NCBI RefSeq assembly: GCF_004362515.1
Contig: NZ_SNXU01000001.1
Span: 6,820,001-6,884,000 of the forward strand
Length of the DNA: 64,000 nt
Origin: Actinokineospora alba
GTDB taxonomy: Bacteria > Actinomycetota > Actinomycetes > Mycobacteriales > Pseudonocardiaceae
Direction of reading: 5' to 3'
The notes under the pieces were generated by a model that was given only the letters and a program-made list of their open reading frames with translations, searched no databases and was not told the DNA's origin. Below are positions 35,429 through 44,215 of this stretch, piece after piece (within the stretch, counting starts at the first letter, position 1; each line of letters starts with the position of its first letter). The translations under genes were made by a program, and so were the position numbers.

Positions 35429-36139
35429 TCAGATGCCCCGGCCGCGGCCGCGGTGCGCCGATGACGGGTCGGTCAGGTCGATCATCCCGGTGAGGAACGG
35501 GTTGCTGACCCGCTCACGGCCGATCGTCGTGGTGGGCCCGTGTCCCGGGAGGACCACCGTCTCGTCGTCGAGCGGCAGGATCTTCGAGCGCAGCGACGCC
35601 GTCATCCGGTCCATCGACCCACCGGGCAGGTCCGTGCGGCCGATCGACCCCGCGAAGAGGGTGTCGCCGGAGAACAGCAGCAGGCCGCCCTCCTCGGTGG
35701 CCGAGCGGAACGCCACCGACCCCTCGGTGTGGCCGGGGGTGTGGTCGACGGTCAGCTTCAGGCCCGCGAGGTCGAGTTCGACCCCGTCGGTCATCTCCTT
35801 GACCTCGCTCGGCTCGCGCATTTCGAGGCGGCCGAAGAACGACGCGGCTTCCCGGCTCATGCCGCGCATCGGGTCGGTGAGCATGTACCGGTCGTCCGGG
35901 TGGATCCACGCGGGCACGTCGTTGCCGTCGCAGACCGGGGTCACCGAATAGGTGTGGTCGAGGTGCCCGTGGGTCAGCAGCACCGCGACCGGCGAGAGCC
36001 GGTGCTTGCGCAGCGCCTCGGCGATCGGCTCCTCAGCGTCCTGACCAGGGTCGATGATCACACACTGGCCGCCCTCCTCGGGCGCGACGAGGAAGCAGTT
36101 GGCCTGGAAGGCCCCAGTCGGAAAGCCGACGACGAGCAC
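35429..36139 (-). CDS. Metallo-beta-lactamase fold hydrolase (glyoxalase II-like)
   Basis: A 236-residue MBL-fold enzyme with the metal motif LLTHGHLDHTYS (HxHxDH), HTPGHTEGSVAF and FSGDTLFAGSIGRTDLPGG, and PGHGPTTTIGRE near the end, a pattern of hydroxyacylglutathione hydrolase-like proteins; in mycothiol-containing actinobacteria the thioester substrate is probably not glutathione-based. It corresponds by position to Rv2581c, adjacent to the cyclophilin gene. Divergent from that gene with a 130-bp gap. Confidence 0.88.
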   Translation of the reverse strand: MLVVGFPTGAFQANCFLVAPEEGGQCVIIDPGQDAEEPIAEALRKHRLSPVAVLLTHGHLDHTYSVTPVCDGNDVPAWIHPDDRYMLTDPMRGMSREAASFFGRLEMREPSEVKEMTDGVELDLAGLKLTVDHTPGHTEGSVAFRSATEEGGLLLFSGDTLFAGSIGRTDLPGGSMDRMTASLRSKILPLDDETVVLPGHGPTTTIGRERVSNPFLTGMIDLTDPSSAHRGRGRGI

Positions 36140-36269
36140 GGCGGAACCTCCGGTCGACGGATTCTTGGCAAGCTCTCAGCCTAGTGGGCCGTCCCACCAC
36201 ACGGTTCTTACCGGGGGTGCCCATAGACTGCGCGCCTGCCAGGAACGTGTAGGTCAGGGAGGGTGCCAG

Positions 36270-37151
36270 GTGCCGACTAACGAGCAGCGCAGAGAGGCGG
36301 CCAAGCGCAAGCTGGAACGTCAGCTGGCGAACAGGGCCGAGCGTGCGCGCAAGCGCCGGATGTTCGGTGTGGTGGGCACCGTGGTGGCCGTCGTGGCCGT
36401 CGTGGGTCTTGTCTATTGGCTCGCCAACCGCAGCGACGACCCGGTCACCCCGGCGGACGCCTCCACCTCGCCGAGCGCCGACGCCGAGGCGCCGGTGGAC
36501 ACCCCGGCGAACATCCCGACCGCGCTGGCGCCCGCGCCGAAGCGTCCGAAGGCGCTGCCCGCAAAGGTCACCTGCGAGTACCCGGCCGAGGCGGGCAAGC
36601 CCGCGGCCAAGCCCGTGCAGGCGCCGCCCACGGCCGACATCTCCGCCGAGGGCACCGTCGTGGCGACCGCGAACATCGCGGGCGGCGACGTCAAGCTGAC
36701 CCTGGACCGCACGCTCGCGCCGTGCGCGGTGAACAGCTTCGTGAGCCTGGCCAAGCAGGGCTACTTCAACGACACCCGCTGCCACCGCCTCACCACCAGC
36801 GACGGCCTGCAGGTCCTGCAGTGCGGCGACCCGTCGGCCTCCGGCAGCGGCGGCCCCGGCTACAGCTTCGACGACGAGGTCTTCCCCGAGCTGAAGTACG
36901 GCCGCGGCATCCTCGCCATGGCGAACGCGGGCAAGAACCCGCAGACGAACAAGGGCACCAACGGCAGCCAGTTCTTCATCGTCTACGGCACCGCCGAACT
37001 GCCCCCGAATTACTCCGCCTTCGGCACGATCGACGCCGAGAGCCTCAAGAAGATCGACGAGATCGCCAAGAAGGGCACCACCCGCAAGGGCTCGCCGGGC
37101 GACGGCTCGCCGAAGGACGCGGTCACCATCAGCACGGTGTCGGTGGCCTGA
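36270..37151 (+). CDS. Membrane-anchored cyclophilin-type peptidylprolyl isomerase
   Basis: A 293-residue protein: basic N-terminus (VPTNEQRREAAKRKLERQ), one membrane helix (about residues 33-51), a Pro/Ala-rich linker and an extracytoplasmic cyclophilin domain (GGDVKLTLDRTLAPCAVNSF, NGSQFFIVYG). It corresponds to mycobacterial PpiB. Four cysteines (TCEY, APCA, RCHR, LQCGD) are shared with the downstream lipoprotein cyclophilin, suggesting two disulfides. The GTG at 36270, seven bases after AGGGAGG, gives the conserved N-terminus. Confidence 0.93.
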   Translation: MPTNEQRREAAKRKLERQLANRAERARKRRMFGVVGTVVAVVAVVGLVYWLANRSDDPVTPADASTSPSADAEAPVDTPANIPTALAPAPKRPKALPAKVTCEYPAEAGKPAAKPVQAPPTADISAEGTVVATANIAGGDVKLTLDRTLAPCAVNSFVSLAKQGYFNDTRCHRLTTSDGLQVLQCGDPSASGSGGPGYSFDDEVFPELKYGRGILAMANAGKNPQTNKGTNGSQFFIVYGTAELPPNYSAFGTIDAESLKKIDEIAKKGTTRKGSPGDGSPKDAVTISTVSVA

Positions 37152-37153
37152 GC

Positions 37154-37909
37154 ATGAACCGCACCGCCGCGACCGGGCTGCTCCTCGCCTGCCTGACCCT
37201 GACCGCCTGCGGGTCGGGTGTGTCGGGCAGCCCGGTCGGGGTGGACTCGGCCCCGACCACGTCGGAGAAGTCGTCTGCCTCCGCGCAGGCGACCTCCGCC
37301 GGAGACGGGACGCCATGCCGGTACAAGACCAGCACCGGCCAGCCCGCGCCTGAGGGCAAGGACGTCGGCAAACCGGCCGAGCGGGCGAAGGACAAGCCCG
37401 CCACGGTGACGCTCACGACCAACCTGGGCGCCATCGCGATCACCCTGGCGACCGACACGGCGCCGTGCACCAGCCGCAGCATCGCCCACCTGGCGGCGAA
37501 GAAGTACTTCGACGACAGCCCGTGCCATCGGCTCACCGCCGCCGAGAGCCTGTCGGTCCTGCAGTGCGGGGACCCGACCGGCCAGGGCACCGGCGGCCCG
37601 GGATACACGGTGCAGGACGAGAACCCGGGCAACCTCAAGCCCTCCGGCGTCGGGGAGACGGTGATCTACCCGCGCGGCACGGTCGCGATGGCCAACACCG
37701 GCCGCCCGAACAGTGGCGGAAGCCAGTTCTTCCTGGTCTACCGCGACTCCAAGCTGCCCCCGACCTATGCGGTCCTCGGCACCGTCGACGACAAGGGCCT
37801 CGCGGTGCTGGACAAGATCGCCGCGGGTGGCGTCACGCCACAGATGGGCGAGCAGGACGGCGCACCGACCGTGCCGGTCAAGATCCAGAAGGCCACGGTC
37901 GAGGACTAG
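37154..37909 (+). CDS. Lipoprotein cyclophilin-type peptidylprolyl isomerase
   Basis: A 251-residue lipoprotein with signal and lipobox LTAC near residue 18, a Ser/Thr-rich linker and a cyclophilin domain (TLTTNLGAIAITLATDTAP, SGGSQFFLVYRDSKLP). It starts two bases after the upstream cyclophilin stop and looks like a tandem duplicate that changed its anchor from a membrane helix to a lipid. The same four Cys positions (PCRY, APCT, PCHR, LQCGD) are kept. Confidence 0.88.
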   Translation: MNRTAATGLLLACLTLTACGSGVSGSPVGVDSAPTTSEKSSASAQATSAGDGTPCRYKTSTGQPAPEGKDVGKPAERAKDKPATVTLTTNLGAIAITLATDTAPCTSRSIAHLAAKKYFDDSPCHRLTAAESLSVLQCGDPTGQGTGGPGYTVQDENPGNLKPSGVGETVIYPRGTVAMANTGRPNSGGSQFFLVYRDSKLPPTYAVLGTVDDKGLAVLDKIAAGGVTPQMGEQDGAPTVPVKIQKATVED

Positions 37910-37915
37910 GCCCAG

Positions 37916-38458
37916 GTGACCGACCGCTGGGAGCAGTACCTCTACGAGCAGCACTCGGCCGAACAGCTGGCCACGTGGGCGGTCAGCCTGCGCTATTTCC
38001 GGTTCTGCCGGGCCTTCGGCGGCCACGCGGGCGACGGCGACCAGCTCAGGGTCGCCCTCGCGGTCGACTCCCGAGACGACCTGGACACGATCCTCGCCGC
38101 GCTCGGCATCCCGCTGACCATCCTCCCGGCGGACGAGCCGCGACCGGTCGCGGGCCAGTCCTACACCGGGGCCGAGTACGCCCGGTTCCGGGACGCGATC
38201 GACCAGTTCCCCGACGTCGCCCAGCCCAGCCATGTGCGGCTGGCCGGTGGAAAAGCGTTCGCGTGGGTTTCCCGCGGCCGACTCACCGTGTCGATCACCG
38301 ATGAGGACGACATCTGGTCGGTCACCGACGCGGCCGTCGAGGTGGCGCGGCGGGTGGAGCCGATGATCGACCCGATCGCGAACCACGTCATCGACCCGCC
38401 GGGACACGACCGACACTGCGTCTGCCCGACGTACTACCCGGAATTCTGGGCGACCTGA
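37916..38458 (+). CDS. Hypothetical protein
   Basis: A 180-residue soluble protein with no recognised family. The middle part alternates beta strands (RLTVSITDEDDIWSVTDAAVEVARRVEP), and the end holds HDRHCVCPTYYPEFWA with two Cys and two His that might bind a metal. It starts six bases after the lipoprotein cyclophilin stop with GTG, so it may belong to the same transcript. Confidence 0.55.
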   Translation: MTDRWEQYLYEQHSAEQLATWAVSLRYFRFCRAFGGHAGDGDQLRVALAVDSRDDLDTILAALGIPLTILPADEPRPVAGQSYTGAEYARFRDAIDQFPDVAQPSHVRLAGGKAFAWVSRGRLTVSITDEDDIWSVTDAAVEVARRVEPMIDPIANHVIDPPGHDRHCVCPTYYPEFWAT

Positions 38459-38487
38459 CTGTCGTACCCCGCTGTCACACTCGGTGG

Positions 38488-39168
38488 ATGACCTATCGGG
38501 AGTGGCCGGTCGACCGCCCAGGCATCGCCTGCGTGTGGTCGCGGAGCCTGGCCTCGGCCGCCACCCACCGCATCGTCCCCGACGGGTGCGCCGACGTGAT
38601 CTGGGAGCGGGAGACCGGCAGGCTCTTCGTGGCGGGCCCGGACACCGCGGCGCAGCTCGGCACCTCGGAACCCGGGACCATGGTCGGGCTGCGGTTCGAA
38701 CCGGGAGCCATCGCCTTGGGCGTCCCCGCCGACGAGTTACGCGACGGAAGAATCGATCTCGACGCCTTCCGCCGCGACGGCCGGGAGTTGGCCGAGCGGC
38801 TTGGTGCGGCCGAGCATCCGCATGAGGTGTTGCTCGACGCGTTCCCCGCCCACGTCGACCCGATGATCGACCAGGTCCGGGACCTGGCCGAGCGCACCGG
38901 ATCGGTGCGGGCCATCGCGGATGCCGTGGGGCTTGGGGAACGTCAGCTCCGGCGGCGCAGCCTCGCGGCGTTCGGGTACGGGCCCAAGGTCCTGCACCGC
39001 GTCCTGCGCTTCGACCGGGCGGTGCGGCGGGCCAGGGCGGGACAGCCGTTCGCCGACGTCGCCTACCGCGAGGGCTACACCGACCAGGCGCACCTGGCCC
39101 GCGAGGTGAAGGCGCTGGCGGGCACCACGCTCACCGCGTTGACCGGCCGTACACCTCCAACGTCCTGA
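38488..39168 (+). CDS. AraC-like helix-turn-helix regulator with DUF6597-type N-terminus
   Basis: A 226-residue regulator. The N-terminal half (HRIVPDGCADVIWERETGRLFVAGP, GLRFEPGAIALGVPADELRDGRIDL) is the DUF6597-type domain; the C-terminal half is an AraC HTH pair (SVRAIADAVGLGERQLRRRSLAAFGYGPK, FADVAYREGYTDQAHLAREVKAL). Target genes unknown. Its 3' end overlaps the convergent gene at 39131 by 38 bp. Confidence 0.82.
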   Translation: MTYREWPVDRPGIACVWSRSLASAATHRIVPDGCADVIWERETGRLFVAGPDTAAQLGTSEPGTMVGLRFEPGAIALGVPADELRDGRIDLDAFRRDGRELAERLGAAEHPHEVLLDAFPAHVDPMIDQVRDLAERTGSVRAIADAVGLGERQLRRRSLAAFGYGPKVLHRVLRFDRAVRRARAGQPFADVAYREGYTDQAHLAREVKALAGTTLTALTGRTPPTS

Positions 39169-40006
39169 GCGCGTTCACCGTCAGCACCCCGGCCCACTCG
39201 AACTCCGTCACCGGCGTCCAGATGGCCCACTTCGGCCGCCACCCGCCGTCCTCGTGCTGGGCCATCACCAGGGCGTCCAGACTCACCTCAAGCTCGGCGG
39301 AGGTGAACCAGCGGGCGGCGAGACTGTCCGGTGTGGACGCGTAGTCGTGCGGGTCGTGCAGCTCCCCCTCGGCGAAGCCGGGCGGGACGATGCCGGTGCC
39401 GCCGAGTCGCACCAGCCCGTTGTCGCGGACCATCGTCCCGATGTGCTCGGCCGCCTTCTCCGCCCGGGCCCGGTCGGGGGCGTGGTCGAGGAACTCCACG
39501 CAGGCCAGGGCCTCATATGGGTGCGTCGCCGTCAGGGCCTCGATGCGGGGCCAGCAGAACTCGGCCGCCCGGTCGACCCACGGGTGCTCGACACCCGCGC
39601 GCCACAGGGCTCCGACGAGGTTCGCCGTGGGCAGCAGCGAGCCCTCGTAGGTCTCCGGGACCTCCCACCACGGCGCCCTCGGGTAGTCGCGGGCGTTGGG
39701 GTGGACGAACGGGACACCCCCGTCCGGGGCGCTGATGGACTCCAGGTAGTCCGCGACCCCGTCAGGCGAGGCGCCGACCTCATGCAGGATGTTCAACGCC
39801 GACAGCACGGTCACCGGCTGGCTGCCCGGGCCGCGACCGTCGGGCTCCAGCGCGTTGCCGTAGCCGCCGTCGGGGTTGCGGTACGCCTCCAAGGCCGCGA
39901 CGACAGCCGACGCGTCGCCGGCGCCGAAGAGGAACTCGAACCGCCTGCGGTCGAGCAGTCGGGCGTTGAGCAGGACGAACTTTTCAGCACGGTCGAAGGA
40001 AGTCAC
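39131..40006 (-). CDS. Alpha/alpha-toroid protein (prenyltransferase/squalene cyclase-like fold)
   Basis: A 291-residue protein made of repeated helical hairpins with QDGGW-like motifs: YRNPDGGYGNALEPDG near residue 45, APDGGVPFVHPNARDY near 95, and AQHEDGGWRPKWAIW near 255. This is the fold of prenyltransferase beta subunits and terpene cyclases, but no DXDD catalytic motif is seen, so enzymatic activity is doubtful. It is alone on its strand, 52 bp from the relA stop. Confidence 0.6.
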   Translation of the reverse strand: MTSFDRAEKFVLLNARLLDRRRFEFLFGAGDASAVVAALEAYRNPDGGYGNALEPDGRGPGSQPVTVLSALNILHEVGASPDGVADYLESISAPDGGVPFVHPNARDYPRAPWWEVPETYEGSLLPTANLVGALWRAGVEHPWVDRAAEFCWPRIEALTATHPYEALACVEFLDHAPDRARAEKAAEHIGTMVRDNGLVRLGGTGIVPPGFAEGELHDPHDYASTPDSLAARWFTSAELEVSLDALVMAQHEDGGWRPKWAIWTPVTEFEWAGVLTVNALRTLEVYGRSTR

Positions 40007-40058
40007 CGAACCAACGTAACTCCGTGCGCACGTCCGGTCTTGTACGAAACGGACACCG

Positions 40059-42380
40059 CTAAGACGCGGACGTCACCCGGTAGACGTCGTAGACGCCCTC
40101 GATGCTGCGGACCGCCTTGAGCACGTGCCCCAGGTGCTTCGGGTCGCCCATCTCGAACGAGAAGCGCGACACCGCCACCCGGTCGCGCGAGGTCGTCACC
40201 GAGGCGGAGAGGATGTTGACCTTCTCGTCGGCCAGCACCTTCGTCACGTCCGACAGCAGCCGGTGCCGGTCGAGCGCCTCGACCTGGATGGCGACCAGGA
40301 ACACCGACGACTCCGACGGCGCCCACTCGACCTCCAGCAGCCGCTCGGGCGATTCGAGAAGTTCGCCCGCGTTGGTGCAGTCGGTGCGGTGCACGCTGAC
40401 GCCGCCGCCGCGGGTGACGAAACCCAGGATGTCGTCGCCGGGCACCGGGGTGCAGCAGCGGGCCAGCTTGACCCACACGTCGCTGGCGTCCTTGACGACC
40501 ACGCCCGCGTCACCGGAGGCGCGGCGCCGGGTGATCGTGGACGGTGTCGCGCGCTCGGCCAGCTCCTCCTCGGCGTGCTCGACCCCGCCGAGCAGGGCCA
40601 CCAGCCGCTGCACGACGTGGCGGGCCGAGGTGTGGCCCTCCCCCACCGCCGCGTACAGGGCGCTGACCTCGGGATAGCGCAGTTCACGGGCCAGGGCGTT
40701 CACCGATTCGGCCGACACGAGCCGCTGCATGGGCAGGCCGACCCGGCGCACCTCCTTGGTGATCGCGTCCTTGCCCGCCTCGATCGCCTCTTCCTTGCGC
40801 TCCTTGGCGAACCACTGCTTGATCTTCGCCCGCGCGCGCGGCGACCCGGCGAAGGCCAGCCAGTCGCGCGACGGGCCCGCGCCCTCGGCCTTCGAGGTGA
40901 AGATCTCGATGACCTCGCCGTTCTCCAGCTTCCGCTCGAGCGCGACCAGCCTGCCGTTGACCCGGGCGCCGATGCACCGGTGCCCGACCTCGGTGTGCAC
41001 GGCGTAGGCGAAGTCGACCGGCGTGGACCCGGCGGGCAGCGTGACGACGTCGCCCTTCGGGGTGAAGACGAAGATCTCGCGGGCCGCCAGGTCGTAGCGC
41101 AGCGACTCCAGGAACTCCCCCGGGTCGGCCGCCTCACGCTGCCAGTCGAGCAGCTGGCGCATCCACGCCATCTCGTCGACGTCGGTGCCGCTGTGGGTGC
41201 CCCTGGTCTCCTTGTAGCGCCAGTGCGCGGCGATGCCGTACTCGGCGGTGCGGTGCATCTCGTGCGTGCGGATCTGCACTTCCAGCGGCTTGCCGTCCGG
41301 GCCGATCACCGTGGTGTGCAGCGACTGGTAGACGCCGAAGCGCGGCTGGGCGATGTAGTCCTTGAACCGGCCCGGCATCGGCTGCCACAGCGCGTGCACG
41401 ACGCCCATGGCGGCGTAGCAGTCACGCACGTCGTCGACCAGGATGCGCACGCCGACCAGGTCATGGATGTCGTCGAAGTCGCGGCCGCGGACGATCATCT
41501 TCTGGTGGATCGAGTAGTAGTGCTTGGGCCTGCCCTCGACCTTCGCGGTGATCCGCGAGCCCTGCAGGTCGGCGCCGAGCTGCTCGACGACGGTGCGCAG
41601 ATAGGTGTCGCGCGAGGGCGCCCGGTTCGCCACGAGCCGGACGATCTCGTCGTACTTCTTGGGCTGCAGGATGGCGAACGCCAGGTCCTCCAGCTCCCAC
41701 TTGACCGTGGCCATGCCGAGGCGGTGCGCCAGCGGGGCCAGCACCTCGAGGGTCTCGCGGGCCTTCTTGGCCTGCTTCTCCGGCGGCAGGAACCGCATGG
41801 TGCGCATGTTGTGCAGCCGGTCTGCCAGCTTGATGACCAGCACGCGCGGGTCGCGCGCCATGGCGATGACCATCTTGCGGATGGTCTCGGCCTCGGCGGC
41901 GGAGCCGAGCTGCACCTTGTCGAGCTTGGTGACGCCGTCGACCAGGTGCGCGACCTCGTCGCCGAAGTCGGCGCGCAGGCTGTCGATGGAGTAGTCGGTG
42001 TCCTCGACGGTGTCGTGCAGCAGAGCCGCGACCAGCGTCGTGGTGTCCATGCCCAGCTCGGCCAGGATCGTCGCCACGGCCAGCGGGTGGGTGATGTACG
42101 GGTCGCCGGACTTGCGCCGCTGGCTGCGGTGCGCTTCCTCGGCGACGTCGTAGGCGTGCTGCAGCAGCGCGAGGTCGGCCTTGGGGTGCAGCTCGCGGTG
42201 GACCGCGGCCAGCGGCTCCAGGACCTGCTTGACCGGCGCGGCACGCTGCGCGGTGATGCGCCGGGCCAGGCGCGCTCGGACTCGGCGGGTGGCGGACGGT
42301 TCCCGTCCTGCGGGCGTCAGCGGCTCATGGGCCCCTGGGGCCGCGCTGTCTACCTCATGGGACAACCGTGCTCCCGGCAA
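40059..42380 (-). CDS. relA: Bifunctional (p)ppGpp synthetase/hydrolase
   Basis: A 773-residue Rel protein controlling the stringent response. Domains in order: HD hydrolase (HSQRRKSGDPYITHPLAVATIL, ALLHDTVEDTDYS), synthetase (GRPKHYYSIHQKMI, QSLHTTVIGPDGKPLEVQIRT), TGS (FVFTPKGDVVTLPAGSTPVDFAY), a zinc-finger/helical part (CCTPVPGDDILGFVTRGGG) and the C-terminal ACT domain (VEALDRHRLLSDVTKVLADE). All match actinobacterial single Rel enzymes, so both activities are expected. Preceded by apt, as usual. Confidence 0.97.
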   Translation of the reverse strand: MPGARLSHEVDSAAPGAHEPLTPAGREPSATRRVRARLARRITAQRAAPVKQVLEPLAAVHRELHPKADLALLQHAYDVAEEAHRSQRRKSGDPYITHPLAVATILAELGMDTTTLVAALLHDTVEDTDYSIDSLRADFGDEVAHLVDGVTKLDKVQLGSAAEAETIRKMVIAMARDPRVLVIKLADRLHNMRTMRFLPPEKQAKKARETLEVLAPLAHRLGMATVKWELEDLAFAILQPKKYDEIVRLVANRAPSRDTYLRTVVEQLGADLQGSRITAKVEGRPKHYYSIHQKMIVRGRDFDDIHDLVGVRILVDDVRDCYAAMGVVHALWQPMPGRFKDYIAQPRFGVYQSLHTTVIGPDGKPLEVQIRTHEMHRTAEYGIAAHWRYKETRGTHSGTDVDEMAWMRQLLDWQREAADPGEFLESLRYDLAAREIFVFTPKGDVVTLPAGSTPVDFAYAVHTEVGHRCIGARVNGRLVALERKLENGEVIEIFTSKAEGAGPSRDWLAFAGSPRARAKIKQWFAKERKEEAIEAGKDAITKEVRRVGLPMQRLVSAESVNALARELRYPEVSALYAAVGEGHTSARHVVQRLVALLGGVEHAEEELAERATPSTITRRRASGDAGVVVKDASDVWVKLARCCTPVPGDDILGFVTRGGGVSVHRTDCTNAGELLESPERLLEVEWAPSESSVFLVAIQVEALDRHRLLSDVTKVLADEKVNILSASVTTSRDRVAVSRFSFEMGDPKHLGHVLKAVRSIEGVYDVYRVTSAS

Positions 42381-42406
42381 GTTCGGTCGCCAGTGGCGAA
42401 CGACTC

Positions 42407-42428
42407 CCGGGTCACTCGTGTGACCCGG
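42407..42428. terminator. Hairpin between apt and relA
   Basis: CCGGGTCAC-TCGT-GTGACCCGG is a perfect 9-bp stem with a four-base loop, 27 bp before the relA start codon on the minus strand. A second smaller stem, GGGCG-CTGAAA-CGCCC (42470-42485), lies just past the apt stop. Without T tracts these may be weak terminators, an attenuator or an mRNA leader structure for relA. Confidence 0.45.
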
Positions 42429-42488
42429 ATACCGAGGATAACGCCGGAACGGGTGACGAACTTCCGCTGGGGCGCTGAAACGCCCATG

Positions 42489-43007
42489 TCAGACGACGAG
42501 CAGCGAGCGCAAGTTGTGCCCTGCAAGTCGCTCACGACCGCCCAGCGCGGCGATTTCCACGACGACCGCCACCGCGGCGACCTTCGCGCCCGCCCGGTCC
42601 ACCAGGCCCGCGGCGGCCTCGATCGTGCCGCCGGTGGCCAGCACGTCGTCGATGATGACGACGTTCGCACCGGGCTCGACCACGCCTTCGGGCAGCTCGA
42701 AGGTGGCCGTGCCGTATTCGAGGGAGTAGGTGACGCTGTCGGCCACGACCGGCAGCTTGCCGGGCTTGCGGACCGTGACCAGCCCGAATCCGTGCACCGC
42801 GGCCAGCGCGGCGCCGAACAGGAAACCGCGGGCCTCCAGCGCGACCACCGTGCTGACGCCGTCCGGGATCTCGGCGGCGAAAGCGTCGGTGACCGCGCGG
42901 AACGCGTCCGCGTCCGCCAGCAGCGGACTCAGGTCGCGGAAGAGCACCCCTGGTTCCGGGAAGTCGGGGACTTCCCGGACCAGGGTGAGCGCGTCTTCCA
43001 GGCGCAC
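42489..43007 (-). CDS. apt: Adenine phosphoribosyltransferase
   Basis: A 172-residue purine salvage enzyme making AMP from adenine and PRPP. DFPEPGVLFRDLSPLL, ALEARGFLFGAALA, RKPGKLP and the PRPP-binding VVIIDDVLATGGTIEAA are all present. The GTG at 43007 (VRLEDAL) starts one base past the secF stop; a longer frame upstream lies in secF. The secD-secF-apt-relA order is the standard actinobacterial arrangement. Confidence 0.95.
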   Translation of the reverse strand: MRLEDALTLVREVPDFPEPGVLFRDLSPLLADADAFRAVTDAFAAEIPDGVSTVVALEARGFLFGAALAAVHGFGLVTVRKPGKLPVVADSVTYSLEYGTATFELPEGVVEPGANVVIIDDVLATGGTIEAAAGLVDRAGAKVAAVAVVVEIAALGGRERLAGHNLRSLLVV

Positions 43008-43008
43008 G

Positions 43009-44214
43009 TCAGCGCCGCTTCTTGCCCGTCGGCCTGCCGGAGGGCTTGCGTCGGGCGTCGGAGGCCTTCGGCGTGCGCGACGGGACACCCGCCGCGATCG
43101 CCATGGCCTTCTCCCGACGCAGTTCGGCGTTGAGCGCCTCGTCGTCGGACAGATCCGTCTCGGCCTCGTCGGTGCCTTCGGCGGTCTCCGCCTTGCGGGC
43201 GACGTTCGCGCGGCGCTGGGCCACGCGCTCGGCCTGCTGCTTGTACTTCGACTCGGTCATCTTCAGGTCGACCAGCAGCGGCGTCGCCAGGAAGATCGAC
43301 GACAGCACACCGGCGACCATGCCCGCGGCCATGATGAGCGCCAGGTCGCCGAGGGTGCCGACACCGAGCACACCGACACCGATCACCAGCAGCCCGAGGA
43401 CCGGGAGCAGCGCGATGATCGAGGTGTTGACCGAGCGCATCAGCACCTGGTTCAGGGCGAGGTTCGCTGTCTCGGCGTAGGTGCGCCGAGTCAGTCCGAG
43501 CAGGCCGCGGGTGTTCTCCTTGACCTTGTCGAACACCACGACCGTGTCGTAGAGCGAGAAGCCGAGGATGGTCAGCAGACCGATCACCGTCGCGGGCGTG
43601 ACCTCGAAGCCGACGATCGAGTAGATGCCCGCGGCCACGATGACGTCGTGGAACAGCGCGACGAGCGCCGAGACCGCCATCCACTTCTCGAAGTACACCG
43701 CGAGGAAGATCGTCACCAGGACCATGAACACGCCCAGCGCGATCAGCGCCTGACGCGAGATCTCCCCGCCCCAGGTGCCCGACACCGCGCTGTCGCTGAT
43801 CACCGCGACAGTGGACTCACCACTGGGCGACTGCGGCTTGAGCTGCTCGAACAACGCGTTCTTGACCAGGCGGACCTGGTCGACGGTCAGCGCTTCGGAC
43901 TTGATCTGGATGGTCGCGTTGGCACCGGTGCCGACCAGCTGGACTGCGGCCGGGTCCTGGTTGATCGCCTCCTTGAAGACGGTCTCCACCCGCTCGGTCG
44001 AGATCTGTCCGGACGCGCTCGCCGACGGCAGCTGGATCTTGGTTCCGCCCTCGAAGTCGATGCCGAGGTTGAACCACCGGAAGATGATCGACGCGACGCA
44101 CACGAGCATCAGCGCACCGAAGATCACATACCAGCGCTTGCGCTTGCCGACGATGTCGAACGCCCCGTTGCCGAGGTAGAGCCGCTCGAAGACACTCTGC
44201 TTCTTGGTCGACAC
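43009..44214 (-). CDS. secF: Protein translocase subunit SecF
   Basis: A 401-residue membrane protein of the SecDF complex, which uses proton motive force to help pull exported proteins through. Six membrane helices, the periplasmic P1-like domain (DFEGGTKIQLPSASASGQIST) and the FSLYDTVVVFDKVKENTRG motif are seen. The cytoplasmic C-terminus is long and charged (RRANVARKAETAEGTDEAETDL) and ends in a basic tail. The GTG start is one base after the secD stop, so the pair is tightly coupled. Confidence 0.95.
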   Translation of the reverse strand: MSTKKQSVFERLYLGNGAFDIVGKRKRWYVIFGALMLVCVASIIFRWFNLGIDFEGGTKIQLPSASASGQISTERVETVFKEAINQDPAAVQLVGTGANATIQIKSEALTVDQVRLVKNALFEQLKPQSPSGESTVAVISDSAVSGTWGGEISRQALIALGVFMVLVTIFLAVYFEKWMAVSALVALFHDVIVAAGIYSIVGFEVTPATVIGLLTILGFSLYDTVVVFDKVKENTRGLLGLTRRTYAETANLALNQVLMRSVNTSIIALLPVLGLLVIGVGVLGVGTLGDLALIMAAGMVAGVLSSIFLATPLLVDLKMTESKYKQQAERVAQRRANVARKAETAEGTDEAETDLSDDEALNAELRREKAMAIAAGVPSRTPKASDARRKPSGRPTGKKRR

Positions 44215-44215
44215 G

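Noticed and set aside
40059..40476. Separate ACT-domain gene at the end of relA
   Set aside because: The ACT domain is continuous in frame with RelA, as in all Rel proteins.
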